Source: Acidimicrobiia bacterium
Lineage (GTDB): Bacteria > Actinomycetota > Acidimicrobiia > Acidimicrobiales > CAIXPF01
Reading direction: 5' to 3'
Length of the DNA: 64,000 bases
NCBI GenBank assembly: GCA_947476745.1
Contig: CANJRG010000005.1
Span: forward strand, 1 to 64,000
The position numbers and the translations under genes are program-made. Position 1 is the stretch's first letter; each line of letters starts with the position of its first letter. The notes under the pieces are model-generated. The model was given only the letters and a program-made list of their open reading frames with translations, was not told the DNA's origin and ran no database searches. Below, one piece after another: positions 33,809 to 42,650 of the stretch.

Positions 33809-34962
33809 GCGCTCCCTCGACCCCCGTCATGCGCCCGTGGTTCGGCGACGAGGAGACCGCGGCGGTCGCCGAGGTCCTGGCCTCCGGCTGGGTGGCCCAG
33901 GGACCGCGAGTAGCTGCGTTCGAAGCGGCCTTCGCCGAACGGGTCGGCGCCCGCCACGCCATTGCCGTGTCGTCCTGTACGGCCGGGCTGCACCTGGCGC
34001 TCGAGGCCGCTGGAATCGGTCCCGGCGACGAGGTCGTGGTGCCCTCGCTGTCCTTCATCGCCACCGCGAATGCTGTGCGCCACGTCGGCGCCCGGCCGGT
34101 CTTCGCCGATGTCGACCCGGTCTCCCAGAACCTCACGGCGGCGACGGTCGCCGCGGTATGGACCCCGTCCACCACTGCCGTGCTCGTCGTGCACCAGGCC
34201 GGCATGCCGGCCGATCTCGACCAGCTGGCCGAATACTGCGGGCGCCGCGGCCTGCTCCTCGTCGAGGACGCGGCCTGTGCGCTGGGGTCGAGCTACCGGG
34301 AAACGCCGATCGGTGGGCACGGGCGAACCGCGGTGTTCTCGTTCCATCCCCGCAAGGTCATCACCACCGGCGAAGGGGGCATGATCACCACCGACGACCC
34401 GGTGATGGCCACCCGACTCGACCGGCTACGCCAGCACGGCATGAGCGTGAGCGCCGCCGCTCGCCACGCCTCGGCGCAGCCGGTGATCGAGCAGTACCTC
34501 GAGGTCGGCTACAACTTCCGGCTGAGCGATCTGCAGGCGGCGGTAGGGCTGGTGCAACTGGGCCGGCTCGACGCCATCGTCGAACGCCGGCGGCATCTCG
34601 CGCAGCGTTACCGCGACCGGCTGACAGCGCTCGACTGCGTCGCCGTCCCCGGCGATCCCGACTACGGCCGGACCAACTTCCAGGGCTTCATCGTCGAACT
34701 CGGGCCAGGCTTCGCGACCGGCCGCAACGAGGTGCTCGGGGTTCTCGCTGCGGCGGGCATCTCGGCGCGCCGGGGCATCATGGCGATCCACCGCGAGCCC
34801 GCCTACCGCGATCACGGCCACGGACCGCTGCCGGTCACCGAGCACCTCAGCGACCAGACCCTGATCCTGCCCATCTTCCATCAACTCGACGAGACCGAGG
34901 TCGATCGGATCGCCGAGGTCGTCATCAACGCCGCCCACGGCCGACAGAGGATCGCCGCATGA
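33805..34962 (+). CDS. DegT/DnrJ/EryC1/StrS sugar aminotransferase (first)
   Basis: 385 aa from ATG 33805. PLP-dependent transamination of a keto-sugar. Family features: SSCTAGLHLALEAAGIGPGD, LLVEDAACALGSSYR, and the PLP lysine in SFHPRKVITTGEGGM. VGYNFRLSDLQAAVGLVQL is diagnostic. It starts four bases inside the epimerase end. Its presence with a Gfo/Idh/MocA dehydrogenase suggests a 3-amino or 4-amino sugar. Confidence 0.93.
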   Translation: MSAPSTPVMRPWFGDEETAAVAEVLASGWVAQGPRVAAFEAAFAERVGARHAIAVSSCTAGLHLALEAAGIGPGDEVVVPSLSFIATANAVRHVGARPVFADVDPVSQNLTAATVAAVWTPSTTAVLVVHQAGMPADLDQLAEYCGRRGLLLVEDAACALGSSYRETPIGGHGRTAVFSFHPRKVITTGEGGMITTDDPVMATRLDRLRQHGMSVSAAARHASAQPVIEQYLEVGYNFRLSDLQAAVGLVQLGRLDAIVERRRHLAQRYRDRLTALDCVAVPGDPDYGRTNFQGFIVELGPGFATGRNEVLGVLAAAGISARRGIMAIHREPAYRDHGHGPLPVTEHLSDQTLILPIFHQLDETEVDRIAEVVINAAHGRQRIAA

Positions 34963-36089
34963 CCGCGCTGACCGCAACACCGTCCGTCCCGCTGGTCGAT
35001 CTCGCCCGGCAACATCGCGAGCTTGCCCACGAAATCGAGCCCGCAGTGCTCGCCGTCCTGGCGCGGGCCGACTTCGTCCAAGGGTCGGCCGTCGCCGCCT
35101 TCGAAGCCGCGTTCGCACAGTTCAGCGGCACCGAGCACTGTGCCGGGGTCGCGAACGGCACCGACGCGCTCGAGCTCGCGTTGCGGGCCGCGGGCATCGG
35201 ACACGGCGACGAGGTGATCGTCCCGGCGAACAGCTTCTTCGCCACGGCCGAGGCCGTCGTCCTCGCCGGCGCGACCCCGGTCCTCGTCGACGTCGACCCG
35301 GTCTTCCACCTCATCGACGTCGAGGCGGCCGAAGCGGCGCGGACCGCGCGCACCCGGGCGGTGCTACCGGTGCATCTCTACGGCCAGATGGCCTTCGTCG
35401 AACGGCTCCGCGACGCAATGGGGGCAGACGTCGTCATCATCGAGGACGCAGCCCAGGCCCAAGGGGCCCGTCGGCACGGTGACGGGATCGGCGCGAACAG
35501 CCTCGCCGCGGCGACGAGCTTCTACCCTGGCAAGAACCTCGGCGCAGCCGGGGACGCCGGGGCGGTGCTCAGCAACGATGCCGCGTTCGACACCGCCATC
35601 CGGCAGCTGCGCAACCACGGCAGCATCGAGAAGTACCACCACGAACACATCGGCCGGAACTCCCGGCTCGACACCATCCAGGCGGTGGTGCTCGCGGCCA
35701 AGCTCACCCGCCTCGCCGAGTGGAACCACCAGCGCCGCGCCGCCGCAGCCCTCTACGACGACCTCCTCGCCGACGAGGCACGCGTCGCCCGGCCCGCAAC
35801 CGCTGCGGGCAACGAGCACGTCTTCCACCTCTACGTGGTGCAGGTCGACCATCGTGACGACGTCCTCGCCGAGCTGAACCGGGTGGGCATCGGCGCCGGT
35901 GTGCACTATCCGATCCCGCTGCACCGTCAGCCTGCGCTCGGTCCCCACCTCGACGGCCCGCTGACCTTCCCCAACAGCGAGGCCCTCGCCGCGCGGGCGT
36001 TGTCCCTGCCGCTGTTCCCCGGCATCGACGTCGCCGAACAGGAACGCGTCGTGCAGACGCTCCGCCATGTGCTGGACCACATCGCGTGA
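34959..36089 (+). CDS. DegT/DnrJ/EryC1/StrS sugar aminotransferase (second)
   Basis: 376 aa from ATG 34959. It is clearly paralogous in type to the gene before it but different in sequence: VANGTDALELALRAAGIGHG, VIIEDAAQAQGARRHG, PLP lysine in SFYPGKNLGAAGDAG, and GRNSRLDTIQAVVLAAKL. These patterns match WlbC/FdtB/QdtB-type 3-aminotransferases. Two aminotransferases in one operon suggest a diamino sugar or two different amino sugars. Confidence 0.93.
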   Translation: MTALTATPSVPLVDLARQHRELAHEIEPAVLAVLARADFVQGSAVAAFEAAFAQFSGTEHCAGVANGTDALELALRAAGIGHGDEVIVPANSFFATAEAVVLAGATPVLVDVDPVFHLIDVEAAEAARTARTRAVLPVHLYGQMAFVERLRDAMGADVVIIEDAAQAQGARRHGDGIGANSLAAATSFYPGKNLGAAGDAGAVLSNDAAFDTAIRQLRNHGSIEKYHHEHIGRNSRLDTIQAVVLAAKLTRLAEWNHQRRAAAALYDDLLADEARVARPATAAGNEHVFHLYVVQVDHRDDVLAELNRVGIGAGVHYPIPLHRQPALGPHLDGPLTFPNSEALAARALSLPLFPGIDVAEQERVVQTLRHVLDHIA

Positions 36090-38566
36090 GGACCGGCTCG
36101 GAACCGCTACGGGTCCTGCTGGTCGGCGCCGGCGTGGCGAACGGGCGCCGTCGGCCCTGGGCGCACCTCACCCGCTCGTTGCCCGACGGCTGCGTCGCCT
36201 TCCTCGCCGATTCGAGCGCCGTCCGTGGCCCCGATGAGGCCCTGACGGCACTGCGCTGGCAGCTCCGCGTCAACGCGCCACACCTTGTGGTACGGATCCT
36301 CGACGACCATTCCCACCCCAATGAAGGGGCGGGAATCGACGACGAGTTGTCGTCGCTGGGTGAATCCGGACGTTGTCCGACCGTCGCCGTCAGCCAGCCC
36401 TGGAGCGCCGATCCGTCACCGGTCTTCTACGACCTCGGTATCACGGTCGGGTCCGGCGCACCGTCGCCCAAGGCCGAGCTCTCGCTGCACCTGCCGCTGG
36501 CGATCAACGCCGAGCTGCTCCGTAGCGGTCTGAGCCACCCGGCCGGGCGGCCATCGGACGTCGTCCTGTACGGCCCGGCCACGTCAGCGGGCAGCACCGT
36601 GGCTATTCAACTGCTCGAACGCGGCTACCGGGTTCGCCTGCTACACCCGTCCTGGGAGGACGATCCACGTTTCCGCGGGCTGGCCCACGGCCGTTGGCCC
36701 ATGGCCTATCGCGCCGCCTTGCTAGGACGGGCCGGCCTCGTCATCGCCACCGGAGCCGACGGGGCGACCGACGAGCATGCCAAGCGCGACCAACGCGCCC
36801 TCGAGGCCCTCGCCGTGGGCGCCACGGTGGCGGCCTTCGGTCCGGTCCGGGATGCTGCAGGACAATCGGTCATCACCCTCGAGGAGGACGACAAGGGCGC
36901 TTGGTCGCAGGAAATAGTCGACCTCCTCGGTCGCGCAGCACCACCGCTCGTTGCCGGGGACACCTCCTTGCCGCGTTGGCAACAGCACTGGCATGACGTG
37001 CTCGAAGCCCTGCAGGAGCGCCTCGAGGGGTGCACACCGGTGGCTCGGGACTGGGAGCGAGCGCCGGCACACACCCGGCTCGCCCGTCACCGCAGCCGGG
37101 TGGCGTTCCTGATGCCGGTGTACAACGGCGCCGGCTACCTGCGCCAGGCCGCCGGCTCGGTCCTCGAGCAGTCCGATCCGGATCTCGAGTTGATCATCGT
37201 CGACGACGGCTCGACCGACGACACGTGGCAGGTGGCCTGCGCGCTCGCCGACGAAGACCATCGGGTGAAGGCATTCCGGCAGCCCAACATCGGTCAGCTC
37301 GGGCGCTTCGACCTGCTCCACCAGCAGGCCATCACCGAGACCGATGCCGATCTGCTGGCCTTCCTCGGCGCCGACGACATCGCGGCCCCCCGACGTCTCG
37401 AGCAGCAGCGGCAGATGTTCGACGACGAACCCGAGCTCGACGTCGCGTTCTCCGAGGGCCTCACCATCGACGGCGACGGTCGACCGCTGGGCCGGGTCTG
37501 GCACGACACGGCGGGGTTCGACCGCTGGTCGATGGCCCGGACGCTGCTCACCCACGTCCCGATCGGCCATCCGACGGTGACCCAACGCCGTCGCACCGTG
37601 GACCTCGTGGGTCCATACAACCGGGCCTTCGCCTGCGACTACGACTTCTGGCTCAAAGCAGCCGGCTTCTGCCGGTTCGCCAAGAGCAGGGAACGCCTCG
37701 TCGCCTACCGGCTGCACGGCAACAGCTCGTCCACCGGCCCGGGAGCAGCACGCGGACGGATGGAGGGGGCGTGGACCCGTGCGCAGAACCGCAGCGACGT
37801 CACCATCGCCGACCTCTACCCCGAGCTCACCCAACTGGGGCCGGAACCGCCGACCGTGTCCAAGGCGTTCACCCACTTGGCCCTGAGCCTGTTGGAGTTC
37901 GATCCCCGCGGGGCGGCGGACGCCATCCTGGCCGAGAGCGATCGGGCGGAACAGCACCTGCCGTCCGTGCTCGGCCGGTACAGCCGGGCGATCGCCCTGG
38001 CGGCGAAGGGCGACCTCGACCAGGCGAACGCCACGCTCGCCCAGCTGGCGTCGCTCGGGTTCGAACCTGCTCGGCTCGCCCAGAACGCCATCGCGGAGCT
38101 GCGCGCCGGCCGCGGCGGGTCCATCCCGTCGGTCCGGCCCGAGCTCGCCTGCCCCGAGCTCGCCGATGTCCGGCCCGCCACGTCGGACCGGGTCTGGCGG
38201 CTCGACGGGTCGCTGCGGGCCGCACATGTCGTGCAGTGTGGGCTCGACTGGTCCCGCCCGGAGGTGGCAGTGCCACTCGTCGAGCAGTTCTGCCGGCGTT
38301 TCCGCCGTGATCAGGACATCCAGCTGTGCTTCGTCGGCGAACGCCACGAGCACGAAGCGGCCGGCCAGATCATCGCCGCGTTGACGACCCATCTCGGCGC
38401 CACGATGGACCAGGCGGCGGACCTCATCCTGCTCGCTCCCGACGAGCTCCCCGCCGATCGCACGATTCTCCCTGCGAGCACGCCGCTCGAGGTTCGCGCG
38501 TCGTGCACCCGACTCGACGCGTTGCACCGTCGCTGGCTGTTCGAACCATCGCTGAGGTTGTCATGA
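36086..38566 (+). CDS. Two-part glycosyltransferase with central GT2 domain
   Basis: 826 aa from GTG 36086 (GTGA overlap). Residues about 1-320 are a divergent domain with GT-B-like features (VVLYGPATSAGSTVAIQLLE, then AALLGRAGLVIATG), perhaps CgeB-like. Residues about 336-560 are a GT2 domain: VAFLMPVYNGAGYLRQAAGS, LIIVDDGSTDDTWQVACALA, FLGADDIAAPRRLEQQ with ADD as the DxD. The C-terminal 260 residues include a helical TPR-like part (LSLLEFDPRGAADAILAESD). It probably adds a sugar to the flagellin glycan; target inferred. Confidence 0.82.
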   Translation: MRTGSEPLRVLLVGAGVANGRRRPWAHLTRSLPDGCVAFLADSSAVRGPDEALTALRWQLRVNAPHLVVRILDDHSHPNEGAGIDDELSSLGESGRCPTVAVSQPWSADPSPVFYDLGITVGSGAPSPKAELSLHLPLAINAELLRSGLSHPAGRPSDVVLYGPATSAGSTVAIQLLERGYRVRLLHPSWEDDPRFRGLAHGRWPMAYRAALLGRAGLVIATGADGATDEHAKRDQRALEALAVGATVAAFGPVRDAAGQSVITLEEDDKGAWSQEIVDLLGRAAPPLVAGDTSLPRWQQHWHDVLEALQERLEGCTPVARDWERAPAHTRLARHRSRVAFLMPVYNGAGYLRQAAGSVLEQSDPDLELIIVDDGSTDDTWQVACALADEDHRVKAFRQPNIGQLGRFDLLHQQAITETDADLLAFLGADDIAAPRRLEQQRQMFDDEPELDVAFSEGLTIDGDGRPLGRVWHDTAGFDRWSMARTLLTHVPIGHPTVTQRRRTVDLVGPYNRAFACDYDFWLKAAGFCRFAKSRERLVAYRLHGNSSSTGPGAARGRMEGAWTRAQNRSDVTIADLYPELTQLGPEPPTVSKAFTHLALSLLEFDPRGAADAILAESDRAEQHLPSVLGRYSRAIALAAKGDLDQANATLAQLASLGFEPARLAQNAIAELRAGRGGSIPSVRPELACPELADVRPATSDRVWRLDGSLRAAHVVQCGLDWSRPEVAVPLVEQFCRRFRRDQDIQLCFVGERHEHEAAGQIIAALTTHLGATMDQAADLILLAPDELPADRTILPASTPLEVRASCTRLDALHRRWLFEPSLRLS

Positions 38567-39540
38567 CCCTGTCCTCGGCGCCCCGCCTCGCCTACATCGG
38601 CGGTACGCCACGCGGGCTCCGCGTCCTCGAGGCCCTGGTCGAGCTCGATCTGGTCCCGGTATGCATGTGGATCATGCAGGAGGACGGGCACGAACAGCGT
38701 CGGGCCAGCGAGGATCTGGCGGGCCGAGCCGAGCAACTCGGTGTCCCCTACCGTCTCGCCCGCCGCATGGGGTCCGACGATCCGGCCACCCTCGCTGCGG
38801 CACAGGCCGACCTCCTCCTCGCCGTGGGCTGGCGCACCATCATTCCCCGCGAGGTCTACGCCACGCCTCGTTTCGGGGCCGTCCTCATCCATGATTCGCT
38901 GCTGCCGCGCTACCGAGGTTTCGCCCCCACCAACTGGGCGATCATCAACGGTGAGCGCGAGGCGGGGGCGACCCTGCTGCACATGGCCGATGGTGTCGAT
39001 CAGGGCGACATCATCGGCCAGGTGCGCATCCCGATCGGCCCCCGTACAACGGCCCCCGAGCTCTACGACGACGTGATCGACGCAACGGTCGACCTCGTCC
39101 GCACTCACCTGACCGACGTGATCCGGGGGTGTGGTCCGCGCCGGGCGCAGGACGAGTCGATGGCCTCCTACGCCTGCGCCAGAACGCCCGAGGACGGCCG
39201 TATCGACTGGGGCTGGCGGACCGACCGCATCGACCGGCTCGTGCGCGGTCTCACCTATCCGTACCCAGGAGCATGGACCTCACACAACGGCCGGCGGCTG
39301 TTCGTGTGGGACGCCGAACCCCTCGACCCCGCTCCCTGCTACGAAGGCCGAATCACCGGTCGGGTCGTACGCAGCGCAGGCGGCTCCATCGACGTGTTGA
39401 CCGCCGACGGGGTCATGCGGGTCCACCGGGCCGGCTACGAGCCCGACGAGCAACGGGCCGCCGACGACCTGGTCCGCTCGGTCAGGTGCCGACTTGGTTC
39501 CGACGACGCAGCCCTGGCTGCGAGCCCTGACCACCCATGA
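38563..39540 (+). CDS. Sugar N-formyltransferase (ArnA/VioF-like), catalytic Asn changed
   Basis: 325 aa from ATG 38563. N-10-formyltetrahydrofolate-dependent formylation of an amino sugar. The core reads VLIHDSLLPRYRGFAPTNWA with the catalytic His and DQGDIIGQ with the catalytic Asp, but the usual Asn two residues before the His (NxH) is Leu. The C-terminal segment RTPEDGRIDWGWRTDRIDRL and RGLTYPYPGAWT match ArnA/VioF. Either the family tolerates the change or activity is reduced. It fits an amino sugar made by the aminotransferases just upstream. Confidence 0.88.
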   Translation: MTLSSAPRLAYIGGTPRGLRVLEALVELDLVPVCMWIMQEDGHEQRRASEDLAGRAEQLGVPYRLARRMGSDDPATLAAAQADLLLAVGWRTIIPREVYATPRFGAVLIHDSLLPRYRGFAPTNWAIINGEREAGATLLHMADGVDQGDIIGQVRIPIGPRTTAPELYDDVIDATVDLVRTHLTDVIRGCGPRRAQDESMASYACARTPEDGRIDWGWRTDRIDRLVRGLTYPYPGAWTSHNGRRLFVWDAEPLDPAPCYEGRITGRVVRSAGGSIDVLTADGVMRVHRAGYEPDEQRAADDLVRSVRCRLGSDDAALAASPDHP

Positions 39541-39589
39541 TCAAGCAATCCAACCCCATCGCTCGCGCATCGCGCCGCCAGGAGACGAC

Positions 39590-41968
39590 ATGGCAACCAG
39601 CTCCAATCGCACCAGCAGCCGAGACTGCGTGCTCGTGCTCATCGACCAGGACCAGTCGCGCCGTTCGCTAATGCCGTTGGTCGAACGGGTCATGGCGGCG
39701 GTGAGCCGCGCCGACCGGGTGGCGGTTGTTCTCACCGATTCGACGGACGCCACCGCATTGAAGAAACGCTTCCCCGCGCTCGAGGTCCAGCCGACGGAGT
39801 CCCAGGATCGTCCCGCCGTCATTGCCGGGCTTGCGGGCACCCACGACGGGCCGGTGTGCATCGTGGAGGCACGGGCCGTATTCGCCACCTCCCGCTGGCT
39901 CGGCGAGCTCCTTGCACCGGTTCTCGATGGCGAGGCGGACATCACGCTTCCCGCAACCAATGCCGCACCGTTCCCGTCATGCCCGGTCGCCGCTCCGGAT
40001 GCCGCCGCATCGATGGCCCGGATCCGCTCGGCAGCGCAGGACGCCCGGCGGGCCGAAGCGTCGCGTCGCGTGGCCGCGATGCACGGCCCGGTGGCGTGCT
40101 TTGCCGGTGGCGTACTCACCGGTATTGGCTCCGTCGAGTCGCTCGAGAGCATCGAGCACGGCAAGCACCGTGTCATCGAGGTGCCCCGGGTCTACGTACA
40201 CGCCACCGAGGGGGTCCCACAGATCTCCGTCGCCATGATCATGAAGAACGAGGCAGACGAACTCGCCGACTGTCTGGCATCGCTGCGCCCGTTCGCCGAC
40301 GAGATCGTCATCTACGACACCGGGTCCACCGACGACTCGGTGGAGCTGGCCCGTTCGCTCGGCGCCGTGGTGATCGAGGGCGAATGGCGCAATGACTTCG
40401 GCTGGGCCCGCAATCAGGCCATGGATGCAACCCGGGGCACCTGGATCCTCAGCATCGACGCCGACGAGCGCCTCGAGATCGACCATGGGGTCGTGCCCGA
40501 GATCCGTGGTCTGCTCGGCGACGACCCGCCCGTGGAACGGTTCATCATCGAGCTGTTCGACCTGCAGGGATCGGTCCACGCCCCGGTTCGCTCCACCAGC
40601 GGCGTACCCATGGCCCGTCTGTTCCGCCGGAGCTCCTGCCGCTGGGTCGGGGCGTTGCACGAACAACCCGACGCCCGTCCCGGCACCCCGAAGGTTCGCA
40701 GTGTCCTGCTGCCCGGGGTCCGCTACCTGCACCGGGGCTACCTCAACGAGTACGTGGACGGCCGCAACAAGTGGGCCCGGAACCTCGAGGTGGCAACCGC
40801 CGGACTCACTGGTGTCCCGGATTCCGACAAGGAGTGTTTCGACCTCGGACGCTCGCTGCGTTCGGTCGGTGAGCACGCCCGGGCGTTCGCCCTGTTCGAG
40901 CGGGCGGCGGATCTCGACCAGAATCCCGTCATCACCCGTGGTGCCCTCGAGTTCATCGTACTGACGCTGTGCGAGACCGGGCAGGCCGCTGCGGCTGCGC
41001 CGTACCTCGAGCGCCTCCGAGCCCTCCGTGGCGGCGAGGGCCCGGCCCGGTACCTGCAGGGTTGGACCCACATCCACCTCAACCAGTGGGAGGACGCGGC
41101 GACCTGCTTCGAAGGACTCACCGACTACAGCGACAACTTCACCGGCTTCCGGGTCGAGAGCGTGTCCCTGGCACTGGCCATGGCCTACCGGGGCCTCGGC
41201 CGTCGCGAGGATGCCGCCGCCGCCGCGTCGGAGGCCCTGCGATGCAACGACCAGGCGATCGATGCCTGGGCGGTGCTCTTCGACTGCACCGACGGTGATG
41301 CACCGGCGCTGACGGACGCGGCGAGGTCGCTCGACCTCGAACGGCTCCTGCCGCTGTTCGCCAAGCTCCAGGAGTACCCGGCCGGGGTGCGCGACCGGCT
41401 CGCCGACGCCGTCTGGGACGCCCATCCGGGCAACCGGGTGGTCCTGGCGGTCGCGTCGCAGCTCGCCGGTCAGCTCGACCTCGACCGCATGCTGGTGTGG
41501 TCCGGCCGACTGCGTAGCAACGGGCTGAGCAAGTTGTGTCCCCTCCAGACCGTTGCCGACGACGGTTCCCGTACCGTGGCCGAACGGGCCGACGTGCTCG
41601 TCCGGGCGGTGAACGACCTCGGTGCCGCCGACCTCGCCGACGAGCTGGAGAAGCTGGTCGGCCTGTTGCACGACCACGAGCTGGTGGACCTGCTCGACCG
41701 TGCGATGCAGAGCTTCCCGGCGGCTGCCGGCTCGGTCATCGTGGCCGGGGCGACCTCCGCTGCGCGTTGCCACGGGATCGTGGTCTGCCTGGTCACCCAC
41801 GGCTACCTGAACGAGGCGCTGGCGGTCGTGGGCCACGGCGCCGAGCTCGACGGCGACGGCATCCGTCGCCTGCTCGAGGCCGACCCGCAGCTGGCCCGAA
41901 CCCTGCGGGCGGCGGCCGAGACGGCCGGGCGCAGCGATCTCGCCCCGGTCCTGTCGCACGCAGCCTGA
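39590..41968 (+). CDS. GT2 glycosyltransferase with C-terminal TPR-like region
   Basis: 792 aa; start ATG 39590 with GGAGA upstream, 49 bp after the formyltransferase. Residues about 1-200 look like a degenerate GT2 fold. A clear GT2 domain at about 212-430: ISVAMIMKNEADELADCLAS, IVIYDTGSTDDSVELARSLG, ILSIDADERLE (DxD). Residues about 430-790 are Ala/Leu-rich repeats (AFALFERAADLDQNPVITRG, RYLQGWTHIHLNQWEDAATC) resembling TPRs, as in WaaE/SunS-type GT2s acting on proteins. Last gene of the plus operon. Confidence 0.85.
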   Translation: MATSSNRTSSRDCVLVLIDQDQSRRSLMPLVERVMAAVSRADRVAVVLTDSTDATALKKRFPALEVQPTESQDRPAVIAGLAGTHDGPVCIVEARAVFATSRWLGELLAPVLDGEADITLPATNAAPFPSCPVAAPDAAASMARIRSAAQDARRAEASRRVAAMHGPVACFAGGVLTGIGSVESLESIEHGKHRVIEVPRVYVHATEGVPQISVAMIMKNEADELADCLASLRPFADEIVIYDTGSTDDSVELARSLGAVVIEGEWRNDFGWARNQAMDATRGTWILSIDADERLEIDHGVVPEIRGLLGDDPPVERFIIELFDLQGSVHAPVRSTSGVPMARLFRRSSCRWVGALHEQPDARPGTPKVRSVLLPGVRYLHRGYLNEYVDGRNKWARNLEVATAGLTGVPDSDKECFDLGRSLRSVGEHARAFALFERAADLDQNPVITRGALEFIVLTLCETGQAAAAAPYLERLRALRGGEGPARYLQGWTHIHLNQWEDAATCFEGLTDYSDNFTGFRVESVSLALAMAYRGLGRREDAAAAASEALRCNDQAIDAWAVLFDCTDGDAPALTDAARSLDLERLLPLFAKLQEYPAGVRDRLADAVWDAHPGNRVVLAVASQLAGQLDLDRMLVWSGRLRSNGLSKLCPLQTVADDGSRTVAERADVLVRAVNDLGAADLADELEKLVGLLHDHELVDLLDRAMQSFPAAAGSVIVAGATSAARCHGIVVCLVTHGYLNEALAVVGHGAELDGDGIRRLLEADPQLARTLRAAAETAGRSDLAPVLSHAA

Positions 41969-41996
41969 CCGGCACAGCCCGACCAACAGATGCGGC

Positions 41997-42030
41997 CGAC
42001 AGCGGCGCGGGAATCCCCGCGCCGCTGTCG
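41997..42030 (+). terminator. Terminator of the glycan operon
   Basis: CGACAGCGGCGCGGG / CCCGCGCCGCTGTCG, a 15-bp perfect stem with a 4-base loop, 29 bp after the last gene. It is one of the strongest hairpins in the window. Confidence 0.75.
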
Positions 42031-42120
42031 CGCCCGCGCACCACCATCGCGTCGCCATGCCGGTGTCGGCTCCACAAGCCGATGCCCGCCCGTGTTGTCG
42101 CTCCCGCGCCACGACGGCAG

Positions 42121-42180
42121 GTCCGACGACGGCCGGCCCGACGACGGCCGGTCCGACGACGGCCGGCCCGACGACGGCCG
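42121..42180. repeat. Four tandem 15-bp repeats
   Basis: Units GTCCGACGACGGCCG and GCCCGACGACGGCCG alternate (42121-42135, 42136-42150, 42151-42165, 42166-42180). They lie in the 680-bp non-coding stretch between the glycan operon and flgL, which otherwise holds only the terminators and the 8-bp repeat. Confidence 0.85.
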
Positions 42181-42347
42181 TACGGCCTTGGACCGAACCC
42201 GCCGGCGCGCACACGGGCCCACGGCGGCCCGGGCGGCACCGCGCCGACCCGGACTGCACCACGACCGGTCGAGCAACCCCGCGGATCTGGCAGTCGGATG
42301 CGTCACCTCCAGGCCGATCGGACCGAGGCGAACAACGGACGCCCAGC

Positions 42348-42435
42348 GACCCGCCGACCCGCCGACCCGCCGACCCGCCGACCCGCCGACCCGCCGACCC
42401 GCCGACCCGCCGACCCGCCGACCCGCCGACCCGCC
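42348..42435. repeat. Eleven tandem copies of an 8-bp repeat
   Basis: GACCCGCC repeated 11 times without a mismatch (88 bp). As 8 is not a multiple of 3, gains or losses of one unit would shift any frame, but no supported gene crosses it. It lies between two convergent transcripts (glycan operon and flgN-K-L). Such arrays are prone to replication slippage. Confidence 0.9.
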
Positions 42436-42583
42436 GAAAACAGCGAATCGGCGCCGAATCGCTCCGAGTCAACGAGAACCCACCCGAGTTCGACGAGTTC
42501 GACCACTTTCTGCAAGAGAGTCTCCACGCTCAGCGTTGGTTCGGACGATCCGGTGGCCCGCCGTCGTGTCCGGGACGCGACGA

Positions 42584-42622
42584 AGCCCTCTCGACGCCAT
42601 CGGAAACGGCAACGAGAGGGCT
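42584..42622 (-). terminator. Terminator of flgN-flgK-flgL
   Basis: AGCCCTCTCG / CGAGAGGGCT, a 10-bp stem with a 19-base loop, about 30 bp after the flgL stop. Confidence 0.55.
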
Positions 42623-42650
42623 CGTGTCGGATTCGCCGAAGGCGAACGGG

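Noticed and set aside
42348-42435. CRISPR array
   Set aside because: Unit of 8 bp with no spacers and no cas genes; a simple tandem repeat.
39977-42472. 831-codon open frame on the minus strand opposite the last glycosyltransferase
   Set aside because: Low-complexity Gly/Val/Gln product; the plus-strand gene has clear GT2 motifs and a ribosome site.
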